NCBI GenBank assembly: GCA_021807585.1
Contig: JAKBCQ010000091.1
Span: 1 to 7,744, forward strand
Length of the DNA: 7,744 nucleotides
Source of the DNA: Planctomycetota bacterium
Lineage (GTDB): Bacteria; Planctomycetota; Planctomycetia; Isosphaerales; Isosphaeraceae
Reading direction: 5' to 3'
The first letter of the stretch is position 1; every line of letters begins with the position of its first letter. Below are positions 1-6,836 of this stretch, piece after piece. The translations under genes and the position numbers were made by a program. The notes under the pieces were generated by a model that was not told the origin of the DNA, searched no databases, and saw nothing but the letters and a program-made list of their open reading frames with translations.

Positions 1-24
1 TCGATTTTTCAATTTTGATCGATC

Positions 25-42
25 ATAATCAAGAATGATTAT
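25..42. repeat. AT-rich inverted repeat downstream of the epimerase gene
   Basis: ATAATCA (25-31) and TGATTAT (36-42) form a perfect 7-bp inverted repeat around an AGAA loop, starting 3 nt past the epimerase stop codon (46-48, minus strand). The surrounding 45 nt are far more AT-rich than the rest of the window and also hold the palindrome GATCGATC (18-25). On the minus strand the hairpin is followed, after the palindrome, by A-runs rather than a U-tract, and its stem is AT-rich, so it is not a canonical intrinsic terminator. It may still be a 3'-end or spacer element. The window starts here, so the neighbour beyond is unknown. Confidence 0.35.
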
Positions 43-45
43 TAT

Positions 46-1035
46 TTATCCCCGCGGCGCGGAGCGAAGTTCGCGCTCGCGGATCGCGTGCGCGATCACG
101 TCGACCAGAATCTTATCAAGATCGCGGGTCGGCTCGTAGCCGATCAATCGACGTATTTTCGTCAGATCGGGTACTCGTCTTTTCATGTCTTCAAATCCTT
201 CGGTGTACGCCTCGCGATACGGCACCAGGCGGATCGGCGCGGTCGACCCCGTCGCGGCGCGGACGCGTTCGGCGAGTTCAAGAATCGTAACCTCTTGATC
301 GTTGCCGATGTTGAAGACGTCGCCCCGCGCCCTGGGATGAACAATCAGTTGCACAAGAGCCGAAACGACATCGGCGACATGGCCGAAACAGCGGGTTTGC
401 GTGCCGTCGCCGTAAACCGTGATCGGCTCCCCCGCGAGAGCCTGCTCGACAAATCGAGGAATTACCATGCCATAATGCCCCGTTTGCCGCGGCCCGACCG
501 TGTTGAACAGCCGCGCCACGACGACGGGAAGCCTTGATTGATGCCAAAACGCGAGCGCCAGAAATTCGTCGACCGCCTTGGCGCACGCGTACGCCCAGCG
601 GCGCGTCGTCGTCGGGCCGAGAACGCAATCGTCCCCCTCCGAAAACGGAACCTTGATCCCCTTACCATATACCTCACTTGTTGATGTAATTAAAATCGGC
701 CGCCGATACCGCGCACAAGCACGCAGAACGACGTCCGTTCCATTGACGATCGTTTCGATCGTCTTGACGGGCTCTTCGACGACCAGCCGCACGCCGACGG
801 CGCTCGCCAAATGAAAAACCGCGCCGCACTCCTGAACGCACGCCTCGACCACCCTGTGATCGATCACGCTCGCGACGCGAAGCTCGAACCGAGGATCCGA
901 TTCGAGCTCCGCGACGTTTTCATAGCGACCCGTACTCAGATCGTCGAGTGCGAGAACCGTATCTCCCTGTTCGAGCAAACGCTCGATCAAATGGCCGCCG
1001 ATAAAGCCCGCACCGCCGGTCACCAAATAACGCAT
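46..1035 (-). CDS. NAD-dependent nucleotide-sugar epimerase/dehydratase (extended SDR family)
   Basis: A 329-aa cytoplasmic enzyme of the extended short-chain dehydrogenase/reductase family. Visible motifs are the Rossmann signature G7-x2-G10-x2-G13 (GGAGFIG), an acidic pair D31-D32 at the end of beta-2 expected to bind the NAD ribose, the STSEVYG segment (118-124), and the catalytic pair Y149-x3-K153 (YACAK). A substrate-side block follows: ARLFNTVGPRQ (174-184), VIPRFVEQAL and VYGDGTQTRCFGHVADVV (207-224). This block resembles UDP-glucuronate decarboxylases, UDP-glucose 4-epimerases and GDP-mannose 4,6-dehydratases, so the exact sugar cannot be assigned. The likely role is making an activated sugar for surface polysaccharide. 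Full length is typical of the family. The ATG at 1035 is preferred because the Rossmann strand (MRYLVTGG) starts immediately; a 10-residue-longer start at 1065 lies inside the HNH gene. It begins 4 nt after the HNH stop, suggesting translational coupling. A purine run (GAGAGAG, 1047-1053) lies about 11 nt upstream. The stop is TAA at 48-46. Confidence 0.9.
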   Translation of the reverse strand: MRYLVTGGAGFIGGHLIERLLEQGDTVLALDDLSTGRYENVAELESDPRFELRVASVIDHRVVEACVQECGAVFHLASAVGVRLVVEEPVKTIETIVNGTDVVLRACARYRRPILITSTSEVYGKGIKVPFSEGDDCVLGPTTTRRWAYACAKAVDEFLALAFWHQSRLPVVVARLFNTVGPRQTGHYGMVIPRFVEQALAGEPITVYGDGTQTRCFGHVADVVSALVQLIVHPRARGDVFNIGNDQEVTILELAERVRAATGSTAPIRLVPYREAYTEGFEDMKRRVPDLTKIRRLIGYEPTRDLDKILVDVIAHAIRERELRSAPRG

Positions 1036-1039
1036 GAAA

Positions 1040-1705
1040 TCAGCATCTCTCTCGACCATGTTCATGACGATGCGAATGCCGAACCGGATGAGGGTGCGGC
1101 GGAGGAGCGGGCTCCTCCATCGGCACGTTCCAGTACGCCTCGCTCAGGAACCGCGACCAGCTTTCGATCCGCGTCGTCGGACCCGAGTACATCGGCTTCC
1201 ACGACGGTCGAAACGGCTTGCGACGCAGCGCCATGTTCGCCCGCTCGGGGGTTCGGTTCGCTTTCTTGGCGTTGCACGCGACACACGCGAGCACGCAGTT
1301 TTCCCATGTCGTCGTCCCGCCCAACGATCGAGGAACGACGTGATCGATCGTCAATTCCTCGCTCCCCGGCTGAACGCCGCAGTATTGGCATGTCGCATGA
1401 TCACGCTTGAGAATGTTCCTTCGGCTGAACGTGACCGCCGCCTCACGGTAACGGTCGTACCGCGTCAGCGTGATCACTTCGGGCACGCGGAGGCGGAAAG
1501 TCACCGCGCGGATCATCGGCTCCCCTTCCCGGGGCTCGAGCCGTGCCCAATCGGACCACGAGTACAATCGGAAATCCTCGGGGTCGACCACTTTCGCCGT
1601 CTCGTTCCAAAGCATCGTCAGAGACCGCGCGACCGTGGCCACGTTGACCGGCTGCCAATTCCGGTTCAACACCAGCGTTGGGCGCTCTAGAACCGCCTGA
1701 GACAT
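1040..1705 (-). CDS. HNH endonuclease family protein with His-rich C-terminal tail
   Basis: A 221-aa protein with a zinc-braced HNH nuclease domain. It shows C106-x2-C109 (CQYC), the first HNH motif I-D121-H122-VVPRSLGG, N136 (TTWENC), and C141-x2-C144-N145 (CVACNAKK). In the family, H122, N136 and N145 form the beta-beta-alpha metal site and the four cysteines hold structural zinc. The N-terminal ~95 residues (LVLNRNWQPVNV onward) resemble the conserved region of free-standing bacterial HNH proteins whose role is unknown. The C-terminus after about residue 199 is a Pro/His-rich tail with seven histidines at 204-217, which could bind metal and looks variable. The ATG at 1705 is preferred over the far upstream ATG at 1810 because an ideal AGGAGG lies 6 nt before it and the longer N-terminus looks non-coding. 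It is the first gene of a probable two-gene minus-strand operon with the epimerase. DNA-cleaving activity is inferred, not shown. Confidence 0.88.
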   Translation of the reverse strand: MSQAVLERPTLVLNRNWQPVNVATVARSLTMLWNETAKVVDPEDFRLYSWSDWARLEPREGEPMIRAVTFRLRVPEVITLTRYDRYREAAVTFSRRNILKRDHATCQYCGVQPGSEELTIDHVVPRSLGGTTTWENCVLACVACNAKKANRTPERANMALRRKPFRPSWKPMYSGPTTRIESWSRFLSEAYWNVPMEEPAPPPHPHPVRHSHRHEHGRERC

Positions 1706-1711
1706 GCATCG

Positions 1712-1717
1712 CCTCCT
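1712..1717 (-). promoter_or_regulatory. Shine-Dalgarno site of the HNH gene
   Basis: On the minus strand AGGAGG lies 6 nt before the ATG at 1705-1703. This is a full match to the anti-Shine-Dalgarno core at ideal spacing. It fixes the HNH start against the upstream alternative at 1810, and against the overlapping out-of-frame ATG at 1709. It is the strongest ribosome-binding site in the window. Confidence 0.85.
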
Positions 1718-1774
1718 GAGATCAGACCGGGTGAAAAGTCGTTGCGTCGTTTCACGGTGACTCGGGATTTCGGA

Positions 1775-1792
1775 ACACGCGGGTGCGCGTGT
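1775..1792. promoter_or_regulatory. GC-rich inverted repeat in the HNH 5' leader
   Basis: ACACGCG (1775-1781) and CGCGTGT (1786-1792) form a perfect 7-bp inverted repeat with a 4-nt loop. It lies about 70 nt upstream of the HNH start and just downstream of a possible minus-strand promoter. It could be an operator half-site pair or a leader hairpin. Nothing in the sequence identifies a cognate regulator. Confidence 0.35.
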
Positions 1793-1796
1793 CACT

Positions 1797-1827
1797 ATTA
1801 AACCAAACATCCCACCCGTTTTGCCAA
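1797..1827 (-). promoter_or_regulatory. Possible promoter for the HNH-epimerase operon
   Basis: Read on the minus strand, TTGGCA (1827-1822, 5 of 6 to the -35 consensus) is followed after 19 bp by TTTAAT (1802-1797, 5 of 6 to the -10 consensus). The spacer is longer than the optimal 17 bp, which lowers confidence. Transcription would start near 1790, giving a leader of about 85 nt that contains all or most of the ACACGCG/CGCGTGT hairpin. Confidence 0.3.
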
Positions 1828-2056
1828 CACCGAACGCGCGAAGATTTCAAGAAAAAGTCAGTCGTTTTCAATCCAACCCCCGTTTCTCGCAATCAACGAC
1901 GTTCGGACAACCATTCGATCGACCGGGTTCAAACATTTTCAATGCACACCCGACGACACCGCCGACAACCCTTTACCCCTCGACGCTTCGTCGCCCACCA
2001 GCGCGATATCCCAACAAACATCAATCCTGCTTCGCACGTCGCAACCAACTTTCGGT
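1828..2056. other. Gene-free part of the divergent intergenic spacer
   Basis: This is the middle of the roughly 540-nt spacer between the divergent HNH and PSCyt1 genes. It is poorer in G and richer in A/C than the flanking genes. Several frames stay open here, including one of 155 codons from 1821. Their translations are rich in P, R, T, N and S, with no domain, no ribosome-binding site and no codon-position bias like the real genes, so I regard them as chance. No RNA gene, repeat array or mobile-element end was seen. Confidence 0.6.
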
Positions 2057-2086
2057 TTGTCCCCCAGCCCTCCGGCGCCGTATAAT
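2057..2086 (+). promoter_or_regulatory. Probable sigma-70-type promoter of the PSCyt1/DUF1501 pair
   Basis: A perfect -10 hexamer TATAAT (2081-2086) is preceded at 18 bp by TTGTCC (2057-2062), a 4-of-6 match to the -35 consensus. Transcription would start around 2093, leaving a leader of about 150 nt before the start codon at 2243. The 3' half of that leader is C-rich and G-poor, with little evident secondary structure. Perfect TATAAT is rare in GC-rich DNA, which supports the call; no other promoter for these genes stands out. Confidence 0.45.
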
Positions 2087-2242
2087 GATTGTTGAACATC
2101 CCGCCCGCACGCCGATTGAGCGCTCGGACGCGACGATCACCGCACAAAACAGCAATCGTCGGTTCACGCCACAACCGATAAACCCCGCCGAACCGACCGA
2201 GATCGACCGAACCCGCCCCCGAATCCGACCCTGGAAACGCTT

Positions 2243-5101
2243 ATGCCACGAAAGCCGTCGACCCGGAACCGAGTCGAATACCACGTGATGATCGTCGCAA
2301 TCGTCGCGGCGGCGATCGCCGTTTCATCGGCGAGCGTACGCGTTTCCTTCGCCGCCGACGCCCCCTCCCCCGCCGTTTCGGCTAAGAGCGAAGCCGAATT
2401 CTTCGAGGCCCGCATCCGTCCCGTGTTGATCGCGAACTGCCTCTCGTGTCACGGCCCGGACAAGCAAAAAGCGGGGCTCCGCGTGGATTCGCGCGAGGCG
2501 ATCTTAAAGGGAGGCGAAACCGGCCCCGCGGTCGTCCCCGGTAAACCAAAAGAAAGCCTGCTCGTCGACGCGGTTCACGGCCAGGGGGATCTCAAAATGC
2601 CCCCCAAAAAAACGCTCCCTCCGCAGGTCGTCGCCGATCTCGAACGCTGGATCGAATCCGGCGCGGTCTGGCCCAAAACCGTGGGCTCGGCGGCCGATCC
2701 CCGCGCCGAGGCCTGGAAACGGCATTGGGCGTTCCAAAAAATCGCCGACCCCACGCTTCCCGAAGTCAAAGATCGCGCCTGGCCTCGATCGTCGGTCGAT
2801 CACTTCATCCTCGCCAAACTCGAGGAAAAAGGGCTCGCTCCGTCGCCCCAGGCCGACCGACTGACTCTGATCCGCCGCGCTTCGTTCGATCTGATCGGCC
2901 TGCCGCCGACCCCCGAGGACGTTCAAGCCTTCCAAAATGATCCCGCGCCCACGAACGAAGCCTTCGCCAAAATCGTCGATCGACTCCTCGCGTCGCCGCG
3001 GTACGGAGAACGCTGGGGACGTCATTGGCTCGACGTCGCTCGGTACGCCGACACCAAAGGATATGTGTTCCTCGACGAACTCGATTATCCGTGGGCGTAT
3101 ACTTATCGTGATTACGTGATTGAATCACTAAATAAAGACTTGCCGTACGATCAATTTCTACTCGAGCAGCTCGCCGCCGATAAAATCATCAAAGGGGACG
3201 ATCGCAAACCGCTCCGCGCTCTCGGCTTCCTGACGGTGGGAAGTCGCTTTATGAACAACAATGAAGACATCCTCGACGATCGCGTCGACGCGACCACCCG
3301 CGGCTTGATGGGGCTGACGGTTTCGTGTGCTCGCTGTCATGATCATAAGTTTGATCCGATCCCGGCGAAAGATTATTACGCGCTCCGCGGAGTTTTCGCG
3401 AGCTGCTCCGAGCCGGTCGTTCCGCCGCTTTACGACAAGCCCCCCGCGACGCCCGAATACGCCGCTTACGAAAGCGAACTGACGAAACGCGAACGCGAAC
3501 TCGCCGACTTCATCGATCAAAAACATGCGGAATTGATGGATTCAACGAAACTTCGCGTCGGCGAATATCTCCTCGCCGCGATCGAATCGCGCGGTCGACC
3601 CGATACGCGTGATTTTATGATCATTGCCGAGGGAAAAGAGTTGAACCCGAAGATGACGCGGCGCTGGCGCCGGCTGCTCGATCGCACGAGCAAGGGGTTT
3701 GATCCCGTCTTCGCTCCGCTGCATCGGCTCGCCGCGATCCCCCCCGCCGAGTTCGCCAAACAGGCCCCCGCCGCGATCGAGGCTTTGGCGCGCGAAACCG
3801 ATCCCATTAAACGTGTTAATCCTTTGATTGTTGCGTCGCTCTCGCCGCCTTACCCCAAGACGTTCGCCGAATCGGTGCGGCGGATCGGCGCGGCGCTCCG
3901 CGGGAGTGAGCAAATCTGGCTCGATTACGAGCGTCGAGCCAAACTCAACGGAACGCCCGTTCAATCGCTTCCGGACCCCGAGCACGAGCGCTTGAGGCTC
4001 GTTTTTCACCAGCCGAACGGCCCGCTCGATATCCCCGTCAACCGCGAAGGTGATCTCGATTTCATCGCCGATCGACCTTCGCAGGATCGGCTCAAAAAGC
4101 TCAAAGACGCCGTTCAAACCTGGAGGGTGAAAGGAAAGGGAGCGCCGCCGCGAGCGATGACGGTCGAGGATCAGCCGAATCCCGTCGATCCGCGCGTCTT
4201 CATCCGCGGCAATCCGGGCAATCTCGGCGAACCCACCCCCCGTCGCTTTCTTGAAGCGTTAAGCGGCGCCGACCGTATGCCTTATCATGAAGGATCGGGA
4301 AGGCTCGAACTCGCCCGCGACATCGCCTCCAAAAACAACCCGCTCACCGCTCGCGTCTTTGTCAATCGCGTGTGGATGTGGCACATGGGCAATCCGCTCG
4401 TCTCGACCCCGGGAGATTTCGGCCTCCGGAGCGATCCGCCCACCCACCCCGAACTGCTCGATCACCTCGCCGCCGCTTTCATCGAAGGAGGCTGGTCGAT
4501 CAAGACGCTGCACCGAAGAATCATGCTTTCGTCAACATATCAACAAGCAAGCAGCGATCGCTCCGAATGCCGCGCGGTCGATCCCGAGAACTCGCTTTGG
4601 TGGCGGGCCGAGCGTCGTTCGCTCGATTTCGAGGCGGCCCGCGACGCGATTCTGACGGTCTCGGGAGGACTCGACGCCGCGATCGGCGGGCCGTCGTTCC
4701 CCGATCTCGCCGATCCCGGTTCGACCCGCCGAACGATGTACGCGCGGATCGATCGGCTCAACCTGCCCGGGATCTTCCGCGCGTTCGACTTCCCAACCCC
4801 CGATGCGACGAACCCCAAACGAGACGTCACCTCGGTCCCTCCCCAGGCTCTCTTTTATATGAATCATCCCTGGGTGATGAACGCCGCGGCGAAAACGCTG
4901 AAACGCCCCGAGATCGTCGCGACGAAATCGCTCGACGAACGCGTCGACGCGATTTATCGCCTTTGCTTCGGTCGAACCGCCGCGGCCGACGAACGCTCGC
5001 TCGCGAACGAATACCTCAAAGGCGCGGCGAGCGACGGGATCGAATGGAAACGCTATGTTCAGGCTCTTCTTATGAGCAATGAATTTTATTTTGTCGATTA
5101 A
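2243..5101 (+). CDS. Secreted PSCyt1-DUF1549-DUF1553 domain protein (planctomycete cytochrome C-like)
   Basis: A 952-aa exported protein. Residues 1-40 form a signal peptide: a basic n-region (MPRKPSTRNR), a hydrophobic core (MIVAIVAAAIAV) and an AxA-type site near ADA(38-40). The PSCyt1 domain follows (about 45-110) with a c-type heme motif C66-LS-C69-H70 (NCLSCHGPDKQKAGLR). DUF1549 spans about 180-390, including GERWGRHWLDVARYAD near 257-272 and a second C362-AR-C365-H366 (VSCARCHDHKFDP). A charged, probably helical linker lies near 405-435. DUF1553 spans about 690-945 (NPLTARVFVNRVWMWHMG, SSTYQQAS, LNLPGIFRAFDFPTPDA). All domains are present and the length is normal for the family. The biochemical function is not established; heme binding at the first site is likely, at the second uncertain. 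The start at 2243 gives the needed positive n-region, which the internal ATG at 2288 lacks; only a weak GGAAA precedes it. DUF1501 follows 51 nt downstream and is probably co-transcribed. Confidence 0.93.
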   Translation: MPRKPSTRNRVEYHVMIVAIVAAAIAVSSASVRVSFAADAPSPAVSAKSEAEFFEARIRPVLIANCLSCHGPDKQKAGLRVDSREAILKGGETGPAVVPGKPKESLLVDAVHGQGDLKMPPKKTLPPQVVADLERWIESGAVWPKTVGSAADPRAEAWKRHWAFQKIADPTLPEVKDRAWPRSSVDHFILAKLEEKGLAPSPQADRLTLIRRASFDLIGLPPTPEDVQAFQNDPAPTNEAFAKIVDRLLASPRYGERWGRHWLDVARYADTKGYVFLDELDYPWAYTYRDYVIESLNKDLPYDQFLLEQLAADKIIKGDDRKPLRALGFLTVGSRFMNNNEDILDDRVDATTRGLMGLTVSCARCHDHKFDPIPAKDYYALRGVFASCSEPVVPPLYDKPPATPEYAAYESELTKRERELADFIDQKHAELMDSTKLRVGEYLLAAIESRGRPDTRDFMIIAEGKELNPKMTRRWRRLLDRTSKGFDPVFAPLHRLAAIPPAEFAKQAPAAIEALARETDPIKRVNPLIVASLSPPYPKTFAESVRRIGAALRGSEQIWLDYERRAKLNGTPVQSLPDPEHERLRLVFHQPNGPLDIPVNREGDLDFIADRPSQDRLKKLKDAVQTWRVKGKGAPPRAMTVEDQPNPVDPRVFIRGNPGNLGEPTPRRFLEALSGADRMPYHEGSGRLELARDIASKNNPLTARVFVNRVWMWHMGNPLVSTPGDFGLRSDPPTHPELLDHLAAAFIEGGWSIKTLHRRIMLSSTYQQASSDRSECRAVDPENSLWWRAERRSLDFEAARDAILTVSGGLDAAIGGPSFPDLADPGSTRRTMYARIDRLNLPGIFRAFDFPTPDATNPKRDVTSVPPQALFYMNHPWVMNAAAKTLKRPEIVATKSLDERVDAIYRLCFGRTAAADERSLANEYLKGAASDGIEWKRYVQALLMSNEFYFVD

Positions 5102-5138
5102 AGAGGCGCGGCGGAGCGGGTGCGAGGCCGGAACATTT

Positions 5139-5144
5139 AGGGAG
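5139..5144 (+). promoter_or_regulatory. Ribosome-binding site of the DUF1501 gene
   Basis: AGGGAG lies 8 nt before the ATG at 5153, inside the 51-nt gap after the PSCyt1 gene. The gap shows no promoter or terminator, which supports read-through transcription from the upstream gene with independent translation initiation here. Confidence 0.65.
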
Positions 5145-5152
5145 AACGAACG

Positions 5153-6580
5153 ATGTCTTATCATCGAGAGCGAATCGAAGACGCCTTTCTGACGCGCCGC
5201 GAGTTGCTGACCCGCGCCGGGATGGGAATGGGAATGATCGGCCTGGCGGGTTTAACCGCCGAATCGGGTTCAATCGCGCGGGGAGCGACGACCGATTTGC
5301 ATCCGCTCGCCCCGAAATCGCCCCACTTTCCCGCCAAAGCGAAGCAGGTCGTGCATCTATTTATGAACGGCGGACCGTCGCACGTCGATACGTTCGACCC
5401 CAAACCGATGCTCGCCAAATATCACGGCAAACCGCTCCCGAGCCCGAATCTGCGAACCGAGCGAAAGACGGGACACGCTCTCGGTTCGCCTTATCCGTTT
5501 CAGAAATACGGTCAAAGCGGTATTGAAGTGAGCGATCTTTTCGCCAAGACCGCGCAATGCGTCGACGACATGTGCGTGATTCGATCGATGTACGCCGACG
5601 TTCCCAATCATGAACCTTCACTGATGTTGATGAACTGCGGCGAAAGCAGGCTCCCCAGGCCCAGCATGGGCGCCTGGGTCACTTACGGCCTCGGTTCCGA
5701 AAATCAAAACCTCCCCGGATTCATCGCGATGTGTCCCGGCGGCTACCCGATCGTCGCCACCCAGAACTGGCGGTCGGCGTTCCTCCCGGGAGCATACCAG
5801 GGAACTTATGTCGATACAAAACATACAGATATTCGCAAATTGATCGAAAACATCCGCAACGACGCGATCCCCGCTTCGGATCAACGCAAACAGCTCGATT
5901 TATTGCGCAGGCTCAACGAACTGCACGCCGAGAAGCGAAGCCGCGACGGCAAGCTCGAATCCCGCATCCAGACATTCGAGCTCGCTTACCGAATGCAGTT
6001 CGAGGCGAGCGACGCGTTCGACATTGCGCAGGAGCCCGCCAAGATTCGCGAGCTCTACGGCGACGGGATTCACGGTCGCCAGCTCTTGATCACTCGCAGG
6101 CTTCTCGAACGCGGCGTTCGCTTTATCCAGGTTTGGAGCGGCGAAGGACAACCGTGGGATAATCATGACAACATCAAGAACGCCCACCGTGATCTCGCGG
6201 CCAAATGGGACGCGCCGATCGCCGCGTTTCTGAAGGATTTGAAACAACGCGGCATGCTCGAAAGCACGCTCGTGATGTGGGGAGGAGAGTTCGGCCGCAC
6301 CCCCGTCGCCGAATTCCCTCAATTGAACGGTCGCGATCACAATCATTACGGTTTTTCGATGTGGCTCGCGGGAGGAGGAGTCAAAGGCGGACATGTTCAC
6401 GGAGCGACCGACGAATTCGGCTTCGCCGCGGTCGAAGACAAAATCCACGTACACGACCTCCACGCGACGATCCTCCGTCTCCTCGGCTTCGACCACGAAA
6501 AGCTGACATACCGTTACGCCGGTCGCGATTTTCGCCTCACCGACGTCCACGGCAAAGTTGTTCAATCGATTATTGCCTGA
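5153..6580 (+). CDS. DUF1501 family protein, Tat-exported, alkaline-phosphatase-superfamily-like
   Basis: A 475-aa protein with an N-terminal twin-arginine signal: LTRRELLTRAG (R15-R16) followed by the Gly/Met/Leu-rich stretch MGMGMIGLAGL. It is therefore expected to be exported folded through Tat. The DUF1501 core begins with VVHLFMNGGPSHVDTFDPKP (66-85), carrying D79 and D82. It continues to WDNHDN (D336, H338), MWGGEFGRTP (E379-P384) and GRDHNH (393-398; D395, H396, H398). These Asp/His clusters resemble metal ligands of the alkaline phosphatase/sulfatase superfamily, to which DUF1501 is related. I do not see a classical C/S-x-P-x-R sulfatase motif, so sulfatase activity should not be assumed. 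Length is typical. It lies 51 nt after the PSCyt1 gene. The two families commonly sit side by side in planctomycete genomes and are probably partners in the same extracytoplasmic process, substrate unknown. The start is supported by AGGGAG 8 nt upstream. The stop is TGA at 6578-6580. Confidence 0.93.
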   Translation: MSYHRERIEDAFLTRRELLTRAGMGMGMIGLAGLTAESGSIARGATTDLHPLAPKSPHFPAKAKQVVHLFMNGGPSHVDTFDPKPMLAKYHGKPLPSPNLRTERKTGHALGSPYPFQKYGQSGIEVSDLFAKTAQCVDDMCVIRSMYADVPNHEPSLMLMNCGESRLPRPSMGAWVTYGLGSENQNLPGFIAMCPGGYPIVATQNWRSAFLPGAYQGTYVDTKHTDIRKLIENIRNDAIPASDQRKQLDLLRRLNELHAEKRSRDGKLESRIQTFELAYRMQFEASDAFDIAQEPAKIRELYGDGIHGRQLLITRRLLERGVRFIQVWSGEGQPWDNHDNIKNAHRDLAAKWDAPIAAFLKDLKQRGMLESTLVMWGGEFGRTPVAEFPQLNGRDHNHYGFSMWLAGGGVKGGHVHGATDEFGFAAVEDKIHVHDLHATILRLLGFDHEKLTYRYAGRDFRLTDVHGKVVQSIIA

Positions 6581-6641
6581 TCCTTACCGCGGCCGATTCG
6601 CCGACGATCGATTCGTTCCGCGAACCGCCCGACAAGCCCGT

Positions 6642-6663
6642 GGTTGATTCGTCGTCATCAACC
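6642..6663 (+). terminator. Weak hairpin downstream of DUF1501, possible transcription end
   Basis: GGTTGAT (6642-6648) pairs with ATCAACC (6657-6663) around an 8-nt loop, about 60 nt after the DUF1501 stop. There is no following T-run, so this is not a canonical intrinsic terminator. It is the best stem between DUF1501 and the tRNA promoter and could mark the 3' end of the message. Confidence 0.25.
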
Positions 6664-6778
6664 GACAGGCGTTGGATCGAACCTCCCCCAACGTAACCGC
6701 GTCCACTCATAAGGTATCGATCGGCCGCGATCGCACCCAAAAGGCGAGGTCTCCTCAATTATCCCAGACTCCCTCGCT

Positions 6779-6797
6779 TTCGGGTGAAAAACCCGGA
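6779..6797 (+). repeat. Short hairpin just upstream of the tRNA promoter
   Basis: CGGGT (6781-6785) pairs with ACCCG (6791-6795) around GAAAA, and can extend by a T.G and a T-A pair to 6779/6797. It overlaps nothing coding and abuts the TTGAAA element at 6799. There is no T-tract, so it is a poor terminator. Its role is unknown and the stem is short enough to arise by chance. Confidence 0.25.
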
Positions 6798-6798
6798 C

Positions 6799-6827
6799 TT
6801 GAAATGAAGGCGATACGCGGCCATGAT
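6799..6827 (+). promoter_or_regulatory. Probable promoter of the tRNA gene
   Basis: TTGAAA (6799-6804, 5 of 6 to consensus) and CATGAT (6822-6827, 4 of 6) are separated by exactly 17 bp. The predicted start falls about 6834, only a few nucleotides before the first acceptor-stem base at 6837. That suits a tRNA precursor with a very short 5' leader for RNase P removal. Confidence 0.5.
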
Positions 6828-6836
6828 GTGATCCAT

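Noticed and set aside
1040..1705. The HNH protein as homing endonuclease of the tRNA intron
   Set aside because: It lies more than 5 kb away, belongs to what looks like a free-standing HNH family, and is organised in an operon with an epimerase. Nothing in the sequence links it to the intron site.
1821..2288. Plus-strand open frame of 155 codons in the divergent spacer
   Set aside because: It has no ribosome-binding site, low-complexity P/R/T/N content and no domain, and it overlaps the promoter and the start of the PSCyt1 gene. It is open by composition.
4372..5082. Plus-strand 236-codon frame, and the minus-strand frame at 4532-5164, inside the PSCyt1 gene
   Set aside because: They are Arg/Pro-rich shadow frames of a gene with clear DUF1553 motifs.
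5900..6565. Minus-strand 221-codon frame opposite DUF1501
   Set aside because: It is an antisense shadow. The plus strand encodes conserved GEFGRTP and GRDHNH motifs at these positions.
6581..6798. Canonical Rho-independent terminator after DUF1501
   Set aside because: The stems at 6642-6663 and 6779-6797 are not followed by a T-tract, so only a weak call was recorded.
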